Shown here in pieces: positions 28,720 to 37,544 of a DNA stretch of 51,187 bases. Both the position numbers and the translations under genes were made by a program. Source of the DNA: Lachnospiraceae bacterium (GTDB lineage: Bacteria; Bacillota; Clostridia; Lachnospirales; Lachnospiraceae); NCBI GenBank assembly GCA_015056815.1, contig SVFN01000029.1, positions 1-51,187 on the forward strand. The letters are read 5' to 3'. Below the pieces are notes generated by a model that was not told the DNA's origin, did not search any database, and worked only from the letters and a program-made list of their open reading frames with translations. Each line of letters opens with the position of its first letter. The first letter of the stretch is position 1.

Positions 28720-30449
28720 TAGCGAAACACCTCCTCCAGACTACCGGACAATTCTTTTTCAAGTTCCATAATTTCCGCCATAATTTCTTCTGATGGTCTC
28801 GGTGCTTCATATTTATAAAAATATCTTGTAAATGGAATCTCATATCCCACCTTAGACTTCTTTTCATCAATCCATGCATCCGGTGCAAACGGAAGCACTT
28901 CACGTTCAAAGTACGCTTTGATATCTTCTTTCAATGGCACATTTTCTGTATCACGAAGCGAGGTATCCGCTACCGGCTTACCCTTCTTTAATACCACATT
29001 GCCATCCTCGTCTTTTTGCGGTCTTTCCACTGTAATTTTTGTATATCCAAAGTCAGCATTTTCATAAATCTGACTGATATCGCTTTCTTTAAAATCACCG
29101 TATATCTGTGTAATCTCTTCAATGTATTTTTCCGGAATATCATTACGCTTATTACCAAGAGCCTTACGACGCTTTTCATAGAGCTCATTTGCATTAATAA
29201 GCTGAACTTTTCCTTCACGGACAGTTCCTGCCTTCTTGTTGGAAAGTACCCAGATATAGGTTGCAATTCCGGTGTTGTAAAAAATATCATTAGGAAGTGC
29301 CACGATTGCCTCAAGCAAGTCGTTCTCCAAGATATACTTACGAATCTCGGAAGGTCCGGAGCCTGCATCACCTGTAAATAACGGCGAGCCATTATGAATG
29401 ATTGCAATACGGCTTCCGCCCTGGCTAATATCCTTCATCTTAGAAATTGCAGTCATAAGGAAAAGCATCTGACCATCGCTTGCCGCAGGAAGTCCTGCTC
29501 CAAAACGACCGCCAAATCCCTTCTTGGCTTCCTCTTCTACTTTTGCCTTCTCATTCTTCCATTCACGTCCAAACGGAGGATTCGAAAGAATATAATCAAA
29601 AGTATTTCCAACAAACTGATCATCAGAAAGTGTATTCCCGTCTTTGATATAATCTGCATTATTTCCCTTAATCAACATATCTGCTTTACAGATAGCGAAA
29701 GTCTGGTCGTTAATCTCCTGTCCAAAGGAAACAAGCTCTGTGGACGCATTTAGGCTGTGAAGGTATTCCTCAGCTACGGATAGCATTCCGCCGGTACCGC
29801 AAGCAGGATCATAAATCGTCTTTGCCACATTGTTACCGGAAAGGATATCATTATCATCATAGAAAAGAATATTAACCATAAGCTGGATAACTTCTCTTGG
29901 TGTGTAATGCTGTCCGGCATCTTCATTATGAGCTTCGGAGAATCTACGAATAATCTCTTCAAAAATGTATCCCATCTCCAGATTAGTAATTTCATCTGGA
30001 TGAAGATTTGCTTTTTCTGTGATAAACTCCTTAAGAACAATATAAAGAATGTTCTTATTCGCCATTCTTGTTATATGACCGTCGAACTCAAATTTCTGAA
30101 TAATATCCTGCACATTTTCAGAGAACCCATTCAAGTAATCTCTAAAGTTCTCTTCAATATGGTCCGGATCATCCATAAGTTTTTCAAATGTATATTTGCT
30201 TGTATTATAAAAATCAAAACCGGAAGCCTTACGAAGAAGAACGTCCTTCATCGGAAGATTCTTCACCTCTTCATATTTTGTTAATACTGTATCTTTTGTA
30301 TCAAAAAGGATACAGTCAAATCTTCGTATAACAGTTAAAGGTAAGATTACATCGCCATATTCATGCGGTTTATATACTCCAGTCAATTTATCTGCAATCG
30401 CCCAAATAAGGCCTGCCTTTTGATCTATCTTTGCACTTCTTGTTGCCAT
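28719..30449 (-). CDS. hsdM: Type I restriction-modification methyltransferase
   Basis: Adenine-N6 DNA methyltransferase subunit. The N-terminal helical domain is followed by the catalytic domain with SAM motif I YDPACGTGGML and motif IV NPPFGREW. It is full length at 576 residues. TTTGGAGGC lies about 11 bp before the ATG at 30449. First gene of a five-gene, 10.4-kb unit (hsdM, rhuM, hsdS, hsdR, AlbA_2 protein). A GCCAT/ATGGC palindrome lies just upstream and may be an operator. Confidence 0.95.
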   Translation of the reverse strand: MATRSAKIDQKAGLIWAIADKLTGVYKPHEYGDVILPLTVIRRFDCILFDTKDTVLTKYEEVKNLPMKDVLLRKASGFDFYNTSKYTFEKLMDDPDHIEENFRDYLNGFSENVQDIIQKFEFDGHITRMANKNILYIVLKEFITEKANLHPDEITNLEMGYIFEEIIRRFSEAHNEDAGQHYTPREVIQLMVNILFYDDNDILSGNNVAKTIYDPACGTGGMLSVAEEYLHSLNASTELVSFGQEINDQTFAICKADMLIKGNNADYIKDGNTLSDDQFVGNTFDYILSNPPFGREWKNEKAKVEEEAKKGFGGRFGAGLPAASDGQMLFLMTAISKMKDISQGGSRIAIIHNGSPLFTGDAGSGPSEIRKYILENDLLEAIVALPNDIFYNTGIATYIWVLSNKKAGTVREGKVQLINANELYEKRRKALGNKRNDIPEKYIEEITQIYGDFKESDISQIYENADFGYTKITVERPQKDEDGNVVLKKGKPVADTSLRDTENVPLKEDIKAYFEREVLPFAPDAWIDEKKSKVGYEIPFTRYFYKYEAPRPSEEIMAEIMELEKELSGSLEEVFR

Positions 30450-30479
30450 TTATATTTGCCTCCAAATTTATTCTATAAT

Positions 30480-30495
30480 AGCCATTTTTATGGCT
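30480..30495. promoter_or_regulatory. Palindrome upstream of hsdM
   Basis: AGCCAT-TTTT-ATGGCT, a perfect 6-bp inverted repeat about 32 bp before the hsdM ATG, next to a TATTAT that could be a -10 element. A possible operator for the restriction operon. Confidence 0.35.
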
Positions 30496-30535
30496 TTTAT
30501 CCTATTTTCAATTTTAATCTTTATCCCGTCCCATT

Positions 30536-30679
30536 TTACGGACCCGCCTGACACAAAGTATCGATATCCCTCTGAATCGTCCGTACAGATACTTCAAAAT
30601 GCTTTGCCAACTCCGAGGCGGAAGACTTTCCATGATTTAGCAGATATAAAGTAAGTGCGTATAATCTGTCTGTTTTCAT
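30536..30679 (-). pseudogene. YafY/WYL-type regulator, N-terminal fragment only
   Basis: A 47-residue ORF starting MKTDRLYALTLYLLNHGKSS and including SVRTIQRDIDTLCQAG, the complete HTH_11 winged helix of a YafY/WYL transcription regulator. It then stops at once (GP-stop). The WYL ligand-binding domain of about 250 residues is missing and hsdM begins about 90 bp further on. It could still bind DNA, but is more likely debris left when the restriction module inserted. Confidence 0.7.
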
Positions 30680-30694
30680 TACTACTTTTTCCTA

Positions 30695-31492
30695 TCATAT
30701 ATTTTTCAAGAAATAAGCTACAATGCCAAGAAATTTCTTAGATAGTCCTATGTAGCCAGCTTTATGTTTTCTGAAATAATTAATAACTGAAATGACAAAA
30801 TATGATATCACTTGAATAGGTAAACTTATAACATAAAACAAAATCAATATAAGTCCCCCAGATACAATCAATTTCAGAAAGAGCATTAATGTATTTGTCT
30901 CGTCATTATAATTCATTAAACTCGCGTATGTATTTCCTATTATTGCAAAATCCAGAGGAAGTTCTTGCACTTTCATCCCAGTAATAGTAAAACAGAATCC
31001 CAACACGGTGATAATGAAACCTAATGGTAAAAAAGATAATTTAAGAAATTCAATATTGTTGTCCAATATTATTTCATAATATTGTTCATTTCTTCCACAT
31101 TTTCTAGCCATTCCGACAAAGTAAAACAATAGATATAAAGCCGATGCTACAATAATACCCATACCATTCTCATTCGGCAATACTAATGCCAACAACGAAA
31201 TTGCCGTATACGAAAAACAATATGTAAATAATGGTGTTTCATATCGCAAATATAATTCTTTTGGTTGTATTTTTCTCCACAGTTTTACAACTATCGGAAT
31301 ATTCTTGATTTTCGGATATTTTCCACTTATAAAGTGCCCCAGACTTATAAATGAATTGCCAAATATACTATCGTAAACATATCCCGCTATGTATACTACT
31401 GAAATTAACATAACGAATAATAAACCAATTAAAAATATCATTATCACTGTTAATGACAACAATTTAATTAATAATTCAAGTAATACATCCAT
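30695..31492 (-). CDS. Multi-pass membrane protein of unknown function
   Basis: 265 residues with about five to six hydrophobic segments: near 8-38, 90-108, 110-132, 150-175 and a long pair at 205-245. No motif is recognised. GAGGAAAAGG lies just before the ATG. It sits between the regulator fragment and the ASCH gene on the same strand in AT-rich DNA. It may belong to a mobile-element cargo set; a defence role would be a guess. Confidence 0.7.
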   Translation of the reverse strand: MDVLLELLIKLLSLTVIMIFLIGLLFVMLISVVYIAGYVYDSIFGNSFISLGHFISGKYPKIKNIPIVVKLWRKIQPKELYLRYETPLFTYCFSYTAISLLALVLPNENGMGIIVASALYLLFYFVGMARKCGRNEQYYEIILDNNIEFLKLSFLPLGFIITVLGFCFTITGMKVQELPLDFAIIGNTYASLMNYNDETNTLMLFLKLIVSGGLILILFYVISLPIQVISYFVISVINYFRKHKAGYIGLSKKFLGIVAYFLKNI

Positions 31493-31566
31493 ACCTTTTC
31501 CTCTGTATCAAAATCATGTTTAATCACTCTTTTTATCAATGAGCTTCTTCTATATCACAAATCTAT

Positions 31567-31977
31567 TTAATCTCCAATAGTTCCTTGGAGTCCGTTTCCC
31601 GTCCCGCCAATTCTTCCATTAACAAATTGTCGTTCTGTTATTCTCTCTATTTCAAACGCCACAACACCATACTGCACCTGTTGTTCTTTTGAATAATATT
31701 CCTCCATATCTGCTGGATTAGCAGTTGTAAGATTTTCCTCTGTATAACCACATTTTAGCAATGGTAACGCTTGATATAATTCAGTAAAATTCTTAAATAT
31801 ATGTATGCTTTTAACACTTACTACAAGCGGTTCGTCAGTCTTAGTATTGACAAATACTATCTTATCACCTATTTTAATACATTGACGTTTTTCATCATAT
31901 AATCTAAGTTCATATGTCTTTTCTCCACATAAAATCATACGAAAAGGATTGGGACGTAATTTCATCGTGTGTTTCAT
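31567..31977 (-). CDS. ASCH-domain protein
   Basis: Small RNA-binding-fold (PUA-like) protein of 136 residues. It has the ASCH pattern MKLRPNPFRMILCGEKTYEL, RLYDEKRQCIKIGDKIVF, and ends with GVVAFEI. Many ASCH proteins bind RNA, and some are amidohydrolases of modified nucleosides; the activity here is unknown. The start codon lies inside the 3' end of the YodL-like gene, overlapping by 68 bp in another frame, with no clear ribosome binding site. That points to a recombination junction just upstream. Confidence 0.8.
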   Translation of the reverse strand: MKHTMKLRPNPFRMILCGEKTYELRLYDEKRQCIKIGDKIVFVNTKTDEPLVVSVKSIHIFKNFTELYQALPLLKCGYTEENLTTANPADMEEYYSKEQQVQYGVVAFEIERITERQFVNGRIGGTGNGLQGTIGD

Positions 31978-32770
31978 AGCTGGTCTCGTCTATCTTGGAC
32001 TGTAGATATGCCCATACCGTCTGCTCTACATCATCCTGTGTCTGTCCGCCTATTCCATGAAACAATTCACCTGTCCTTACTTTGAAATCTGCAACAATGC
32101 TGTTGGCTTCTGTTTCCGGCACTTCCGCATGGATACGCTCTTTCAACAGTTCGTTCTCCACTGCTTCCGTTTTCTCCATAAGTTCCTCATAGTCCACCGG
32201 AATACGCTCGTCCTGCTCCGGCACCCCAAAATCCTCCAGAACGTCCTTTAATGCCGCATAAATGGAAATATCTGGATTATTATACACACCTCCATCAATC
32301 AGCTTATAGTCTGCATCAAAAACAGAATAATCATATCCATCCGTACAGGTCTGTATGCTGACAAATTTATCTTTCACAGAAAATGCCATCTGCTCCGGCT
32401 CTCTCATCTCAAAATACGGATTGTCCCACTCCGTAATCGATACATCCTCCACGATATGTTTCTGATTGGCAGTCGGCATCAGCTTCTCCATTTTGCCCTG
32501 TTCATAAAGCGTATCGAACCGACTCATATAAAGAGAAATATCCTCCAGACCGCCCTGTTTTAACTGATGCTCAAAACGCTGTTTCACAAAGTTTTTTACT
32601 TCCTCCGGTGACATATCCCGGTGGACTCTTACCTTGTCAATACCAATGCTGTCACTTAACGTCTGTAAATCGTCCATGAAGTGCTTACTCTCCTTTGCTT
32701 CGCTGCTGTGAGTAAAATCAAGGTGGAAATCAGGTGCGCCACCGATCTGCTTCCTCATAACCTCCATCAT
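31910..32770 (-). pseudogene. YodL/LPD-type mobile-element protein, probably truncated
   Basis: A 286-residue fragment of the large multi-domain proteins carried by Firmicute conjugative elements. The recognisable part is the YodL-like block FSVKDKFVSIQTCTDGYDYS ... YKLIDGGVYNNPDISIYAAL. The last ~22 residues are read out of frame through the start of the ASCH gene and look like junction sequence. The N-terminus has no convincing ribosome binding site and may also be cut. I read it as left over from an integrated conjugative element; a complete gene of unusual length is the alternative. Confidence 0.55.
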
Positions 32771-32807
32771 AACTATATCATGGTTGCCAAATGAAAAAAA
32801 TACTCAA

Positions 32808-32952
32808 ACGGTACTATTATGGTACTATTTTCGTACTTTCATTAAAATCCGACAGGCTGCTTTTCTTCTACCTGTAAATATATCACATCCTGTAATTAAA
32901 TAAATACTACGATCTTACTATTTTCTTACCGAGAGTTTACTATTTTCTTATT
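32808..32952. repeat. Short direct repeats in a 318-bp non-coding gap
   Basis: GGTACTATTAT at 32810-32820 is followed at once by GGTACTATT at 32821. The 14-mer TTACTATTTTCTTA occurs exactly twice, at 32915-32928 and 32937-32950 (22 bp apart). The gap 32771-33088 otherwise holds only the terminator of the next operon. The repeats may be recombinase or regulator sites at the edge of the island. Confidence 0.5.
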
Positions 32953-32959
32953 CCCATAG

Positions 32960-32994
32960 AAAAAAGGATCACCCCCATACATTCGGAGTGATCC
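32960..32994 (-). terminator. Terminator of the four-gene operon
   Basis: GGATCAC at 32966-32972 and its complement at 32988-32994, followed on the minus strand by TTTTTT. It lies about 95 bp past the stop codon of the 300-residue gene. Confidence 0.75.
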
Positions 32995-33088
32995 TCATCG
33001 TCAACTTCTGTTATTGTAATTCTATCATATTTTTTAAAGGAACAGAATACTCAAAACCTACCACTTGCCTAGCGAAAACCTACCGAAA

Positions 33089-33991
33089 TTATACCGAAGA
33101 CCTTTCCATCCATTGTTTTGCAAAATCCACCAGTTTCAACATTCCTTCAGAGCCATTCAAATCCAGATCTATTGCAGTTCTTGAATCTGATTGCATCTCG
33201 TCCGGATACTGAGCATCATATGCCGGTTTCATTACAGACTGGTAGAACGTCTTAAACTCATCCAATCCTTCCTTCCCGGTTAAGTCTGTTCCCTTAACTT
33301 TCTGCTGAAGGCGTTCTACCAAATCCTGATTAGTCGCTACGCTTGTCAAAGCGGATGTGCCCACCGGTCTCCTTCCAAAGAACTTCTCCATTTCATCTTT
33401 CGCTGACTCAGGAATAGTCTGCTTCAGTCCCCAATACTGTCCTGCCGATTTATCATCATTCTTTACATAACCAGATTTTGAAATCAGTTCATTGTTGTGA
33501 TTGATTAAGCGGTCATTATAATCCTTCATTGCTTTAACAATAACCTGTCTTTGATCCTCAGAGAAAGAAGCGGCCGCACATTTATCCACCAGGCTCTCAG
33601 CTAATGCCATTTTCGTATGGTCATTATAGCTAAGTGTACCCTGCTTTAACTGACTTGCCATCCCTGTCACCAGGTCTCTGGCAGATTCAAATTCTTTTTC
33701 AGAAAAATCGACTTTTCCGATTCTATAAACACCATCTGCATTTGCACTGATGGGTATATCGGTGCGATAAAGTGCACTCACCGAATGATTATTCCAAGAC
33801 TGTCTTACCTTCTCTAATTCTTCAGCGCCCATAGCGGATATTTCCACCTTAACAGCAAGGACACTGCCTAATGTATTCGGATTTGCTACGCTATTATCTT
33901 TTACCTGGCTGACTTTTTCTGCAAAAGATGCCTGTATTTTATTCTGATAATCTGCTGACTTATCAATGTTCATAAGACTTATGCTATTCAT
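33089..33991 (-). CDS. DUF4885-like protein of unknown function
   Basis: A 300-residue soluble, helical protein; from memory it resembles DUF4885 proteins, with moderate certainty. The start MNSISLMNIDKSADYQNKI resembles the starts of the other proteins in this operon. The middle has charged helical stretches, and the second half reads FFGRRPVGTSALTSV and FYQSVMKPAYDAQYP. No signal peptide or membrane segment. AAGGAGG precedes the ATG. It is the last of four same-strand genes and is followed by a terminator. By position it is under the control of the LytTR boxes at 36129-36161. Confidence 0.8.
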   Translation of the reverse strand: MNSISLMNIDKSADYQNKIQASFAEKVSQVKDNSVANPNTLGSVLAVKVEISAMGAEELEKVRQSWNNHSVSALYRTDIPISANADGVYRIGKVDFSEKEFESARDLVTGMASQLKQGTLSYNDHTKMALAESLVDKCAAASFSEDQRQVIVKAMKDYNDRLINHNNELISKSGYVKNDDKSAGQYWGLKQTIPESAKDEMEKFFGRRPVGTSALTSVATNQDLVERLQQKVKGTDLTGKEGLDEFKTFYQSVMKPAYDAQYPDEMQSDSRTAIDLDLNGSEGMLKLVDFAKQWMERSSV

Positions 33992-34083
33992 AGGCTATGC
34001 CCTCCTTGGCAAATAATAACACTTATCATATATATCGGCACAATACTCGAAAACTTAAATTGTTTACACTCGGTTTGTCAGAA

Positions 34084-34605
34084 TCACACCTTCACATCCA
34101 CATTTTTACCTGCCGGTTCTGATACAGCTCCCGTACTCACGGTAATGCCGGAAGATACAATATCAATCGAAGCACCCGCAAGCACTGTACCTTCTGTAGA
34201 TACTGCCGCAGTCTCATCTGATACTTCACCGCTCTCCGATGTGGCTACTTTAGCCTTCTCGATTCTTTCCTCTGCCGCCTCTTTTTCGGCTTTCTTCTTT
34301 TCAGCAGCCTTCTCTGCTCTCTGAGCCTCCAGATCTTCCTTAGATGCTTTCTTCAGGTCTTCGTTTGTCGTAGTCAGCGTGTTTATAGTAGTTTCAGCAA
34401 GTTCTGCCGCTTTCTTTTGTGTTTCTTCAAGCTCTTCTTTCTTCTTCGTCACATCTCCGCCGCGTGCGGAATCCAGCTTTATTTCCGTATCAAGAACACC
34501 GGCATGACCATCCATCTGTTTCTTGGTGGCATGCTGCACATGTGCGATCTGCCTTGATGTATTCGCTGACAAAAGTGCCCCTGTCATAATACTCGATAAT
34601 GCCAT
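34084..34605 (-). CDS. Coiled-coil protein of unknown function
   Basis: 173 residues. A hydrophobic start (MALSSIMTGALLSANTSRQI) precedes a long Glu/Lys/Ala-rich coiled coil (about 45-125) and a Ser/Thr/Val/Gly-rich end. No family recognised; coiled-coil composition makes homology hard to judge. GGAGGGCG precedes the ATG. It lies 49 bp after the end of the frameshifted gene and 92 bp before the DUF4885-like gene. Confidence 0.75.
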   Translation of the reverse strand: MALSSIMTGALLSANTSRQIAHVQHATKKQMDGHAGVLDTEIKLDSARGGDVTKKKEELEETQKKAAELAETTINTLTTTNEDLKKASKEDLEAQRAEKAAEKKKAEKEAAEERIEKAKVATSESGEVSDETAAVSTEGTVLAGASIDIVSSGITVSTGAVSEPAGKNVDVKV

Positions 34606-34654
34606 GTTTACGCCCTCCTTTAGCTTGGCTGATAGGAAATCCGTTTCCTATGGT

Positions 34655-35424
34655 TTATGCTCTTATATCTAATCCAACAGTGGTAATACCCTCCAGCATT
34701 TTCCCTGATAAAACCTCGGCTTCTCCATTTCGCATTTTAGAAATCACATCCACTGCAGAATCCCCCTTGGAAATCAGTAGTTCCATTCGATCTTTTTCTT
34801 CCGCTCTCCGCTCAGCCTGTTTTTCTTTTAGTTTTTCCTGTTTCTTCAGTTTTTCTTTTCTTGAAGTCTCCGCTTTTTCCTGTTTCTTTTTCTCGATCCG
34901 TTTTTCTTCCAGCATCTTCTGCATCTTTTCCTTGGTGCCGGGACCTTCTCCAGATTTGCCCCCAACTATCCAATTTGTCACTTTACCGTCCTTATCGATT
35001 TTCACGCCGGATGCATACACTTTACACCCCGGTTCAGATTCGATTTTTTCTTTTACTTCTTTTCCATGATTGGAATATCAGCAATCACTTTTTCATACTT
35101 GGCCGCCGTAGCAGGATCATTAGCCATCTTTGCAACTATACTTGATGAAATAGCAACGTTATTCCCACCACTACTTCCAATCATATAAGATAGTTCCTGC
35201 TTCTCACTCTTGAAATCAACAACTGTGATGTTTACATCAGAATATTTCTTACGCAGATTGTTCAAATAATCCTGAGTGGTCTGAGCTGTAGATTCTGATC
35301 GCCTTGCTTCACTTGCCTTGGTTGTTTCGCCAGCAGACTTTGTATCCTTTGTCTGTTTTGTTTCTTTTGGATTCGTATAGGTACTTGCATAATTACCATA
35401 TACACTGTTAATTTCCATCCCCAT
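34655..35424 (-). pseudogene. DUF6033-like gene split by a one-base frameshift
   Basis: The first part (35424 down to 35053) starts MGMEINSVYGNYASTYTNP after AAGGAGG and ends PIMEKK-stop. The second part continues in another frame without a stop, reading GKEVKEKIESEPGCKVYASG from the same point and on to 34655. One extra A in the AAAA run near plus 35059-35064 would restore PIMEKEVKEKIESE and one protein of about 256 residues. The second part is a Lys/Glu-rich coiled coil after GVKIDKDGKVTNWIVGG. Possibilities are a true mutation, a phase-variable or programmed slip, or a sequencing error in the homopolymer. An internal ATG at 35020 lacks a clear ribosome binding site. Confidence 0.8.
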
Positions 35425-35468
35425 ATCCTTGTCCTCCTTTGACACATAGATCTGAAATCCTTTTCATG

Positions 35469-36044
35469 TTATATGCGGTAGTCAATCCTTTTATATTTCT
35501 CCGGCAGAACACCGGTTGAAACCTTGCTTGCAGCTTCCATCTCAGCTTGTGTTTGATCTGTATTTTCTACTTCTTCTAACTCTTCTGACATTTCATCGAG
35601 TTCTTCTACCGTTTCCTCCGTCATCTCTTCTGCAATCTCTTCCAGTTCATCCATTGCCTCAGTAAGCATTCCGGCATCCTTATCAACACCGGTTGCCTCT
35701 TCGATCATATCTTCAAGTCGTTCTTCCGGAGTCTTCGGAGCATACTTCTCAGCCTCCTCCGCAATCTTTTCTGCACGCTCCCTCGCCTCATCCAGCACAT
35801 GTAACATCTGTGAGTTATTATATTCTGCCTTTGCTGCAGTAATCTGATCATCATAACCATGCAATAGTTCAAGCTTTCTTGATATATCCTCAATCGAATC
35901 CGCTTTCATATTCTTAAGGTTTTCTTTCTGCTGTTCGAAAAAAGCAATCTGGCTATCCCGTTTTGCTTGCCTATCCAAGCGATCCTGGGTACTCTTTAGC
36001 CCATTGTTACTGAACAGATTTATGCTTTGCATTTTTATATTCAT
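35469..36044 (-). CDS. First gene of the small-protein operon; coiled-coil protein
   Basis: 191 residues starting MNIKMQSINLFSNNGLKSTQ. A helical region to about 110 is followed by a very acidic Glu/Met/Leu coiled coil (about 115-170). No signal peptide or family recognised. The ATG at 36044 has GGAGGG at good spacing and is preferred over the open frame upstream. It lies 45 bp before the DUF6033-like gene. Its promoter region (36045-36167) contains the LytTR box pair at 36129-36161, so it is probably switched on by the response regulator encoded upstream. Confidence 0.78.
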   Translation of the reverse strand: MNIKMQSINLFSNNGLKSTQDRLDRQAKRDSQIAFFEQQKENLKNMKADSIEDISRKLELLHGYDDQITAAKAEYNNSQMLHVLDEARERAEKIAEEAEKYAPKTPEERLEDMIEEATGVDKDAGMLTEAMDELEEIAEEMTEETVEELDEMSEELEEVENTDQTQAEMEAASKVSTGVLPEKYKRIDYRI

Positions 36045-36128
36045 ACCAGCCCTCCAATACAATGAGCACAAAAGATATACTTATCTAATCTCATTTTCGG
36101 AAAAAGCAAATCACTTATAAACCCCTTA

Positions 36129-36161
36129 TGTAGTGAACGGCAGGATTATTGATGTGAACGG
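36129..36161 (-). promoter_or_regulatory. LytTR-type direct repeat pair before the small-protein operon
   Basis: TGTAGTGAACGG at 36129-36140 and TGATGTGAACGG at 36150-36161, starts exactly 21 bp apart (two helical turns), the usual spacing of LytTR/AgrA boxes. They lie between the histidine kinase stop codon and the 36044 start codon. Near-identical boxes with the same spacing lie before the response regulator gene. Confidence 0.7.
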
Positions 36162-36167
36162 TGAGCT

Positions 36168-37544
36168 TCAATCCGGAATCATCAGTAAAGCCGTAAAGAT
36201 TACCATATCCTCACGCTGTTCAAGCTGTATGGTGCCGTAGTATTTCTCCGTGATCCGTTTCATGTTCATCAGCCCATATCCGTGGCTTTCCTTATCATCC
36301 TTTGATGTCTCTGGAAGTTCGGTCTGGGGATCCAGCATAAGTTTCCCAGCAAAACTGTTCTTTACCTGTATCAGATAGGCATTGTTATTCTTCCAGGCCT
36401 TCACTTCTACATGCGGATCCTTGCTTCCTGATGCCGCCCTTATCGCATTGGACAGTGCATTATTCAAAATGACACCGATATCAATGGATTCCACCTTTCC
36501 GCTTGACGGATAATGGAAATTCTGGGTAAAAGATATCCCGGCTTCCTCAGCCTCACGCATCTTCTCGGAAATAACGATATCCGTGACAGGATTCCCTGTC
36601 TTTGCATTGATCTCCGGCATAGGAAATCCGTTTTGCCAGTCATTAAGGTATTTTGCCGCCTCCTCAGTCTCGCCTTTATCAAGCAAATTCCCAAGAACCA
36701 TGATATGGTTATTGATATCATGTCTTATCCCGCGGATATCGGAATACAATGCTTCTATCGTATGCACATGTCCTGACAGTTCTTCCACCTGCTTGGATAC
36801 AAGGGCATTCTGCAGTGCATCCTCCTGTGACTGTTTCATACGCTGATATGAGTACATGACCGTAATAGCCGCCAGAAATGCTATCACTCCAAACAGAGCT
36901 CGGATCCCGTCATAGATAGGATAGTTATTCCAAACATACGCGCCGGTATTTTTCACATATACATCTGAGAGAAATGAACTGATCCAATATCCGGCGATAA
37001 CAGCTACATATGGAGATGCAAGCAATGTCAGCTCCCGCCATTCCATCCGTTCATTCTTCCTGGCATATATCTTTTCCGAAATAAATATCTCCAAAAACAG
37101 CAGAGCGTTTTCTACCGCAACAAGCAGGACTAGGGCAACGATAAACCAGACATATTGTTTCCCCGGATCGTCCGTCGTCTCTCTCATATAGGTAAGGCCA
37201 CTTATCAGCTTCCAGGGCAGAGCCGAGATCACCTGAGCTATCCACAGAAACATATATATCGTCATTGAAAGAAAAACCTTCTGAGGCAGGTTTCTTCTCT
37301 CACAAGGCAATGATATAAGACATACTACAATGATCCCGATAATATATGCCACCACACCTGACATAGAAAAAGGAATCAGATAAAGGATCGTCATTACTAC
37401 AAAGAATAATGCACCTATCAGGACCGCTGACCTCTTTTTAATCATATAAGGGACATAGAACCTTGCTACAAGGATCGCGCTGACAAACAATCCTGCTATG
37501 GCGGATATTGTGCTGGCTATATCCCACATTCTTTCCATATTCAT
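36168..37544 (-). CDS. Sensor histidine kinase, AgrC/GHKL type
   Basis: Membrane kinase of 458 residues. The N-terminal half has about six membrane segments. The dimerisation helix carries the phospho-acceptor in IRHDINNHIMVL near residue 273. The C-terminal GHKL ATPase has the N-box VILNNALSNAIRAA and G-box HGYGLMNM. This is the layout of kinases that sense peptide pheromones or bacteriocin signals. It overlaps the response regulator gene by 4 bp (ATGA). No AgrB protease or AgrD peptide gene is in the window, so the signal is unknown. Confidence 0.9.
   Translation of the reverse strand: MNMERMWDIASTISAIAGLFVSAILVARFYVPYMIKKRSAVLIGALFFVVMTILYLIPFSMSGVVAYIIGIIVVCLISLPCERRNLPQKVFLSMTIYMFLWIAQVISALPWKLISGLTYMRETTDDPGKQYVWFIVALVLLVAVENALLFLEIFISEKIYARKNERMEWRELTLLASPYVAVIAGYWISSFLSDVYVKNTGAYVWNNYPIYDGIRALFGVIAFLAAITVMYSYQRMKQSQEDALQNALVSKQVEELSGHVHTIEALYSDIRGIRHDINNHIMVLGNLLDKGETEEAAKYLNDWQNGFPMPEINAKTGNPVTDIVISEKMREAEEAGISFTQNFHYPSSGKVESIDIGVILNNALSNAIRAASGSKDPHVEVKAWKNNNAYLIQVKNSFAGKLMLDPQTELPETSKDDKESHGYGLMNMKRITEKYYGTIQLEQREDMVIFTALLMIPD

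Noticed and set aside
34599-35069. 156-codon plus-strand ORF rich in Ser and Phe
   Set aside because: It is the antisense reading of the Lys/Glu-rich coiled coil of the DUF6033-like gene.
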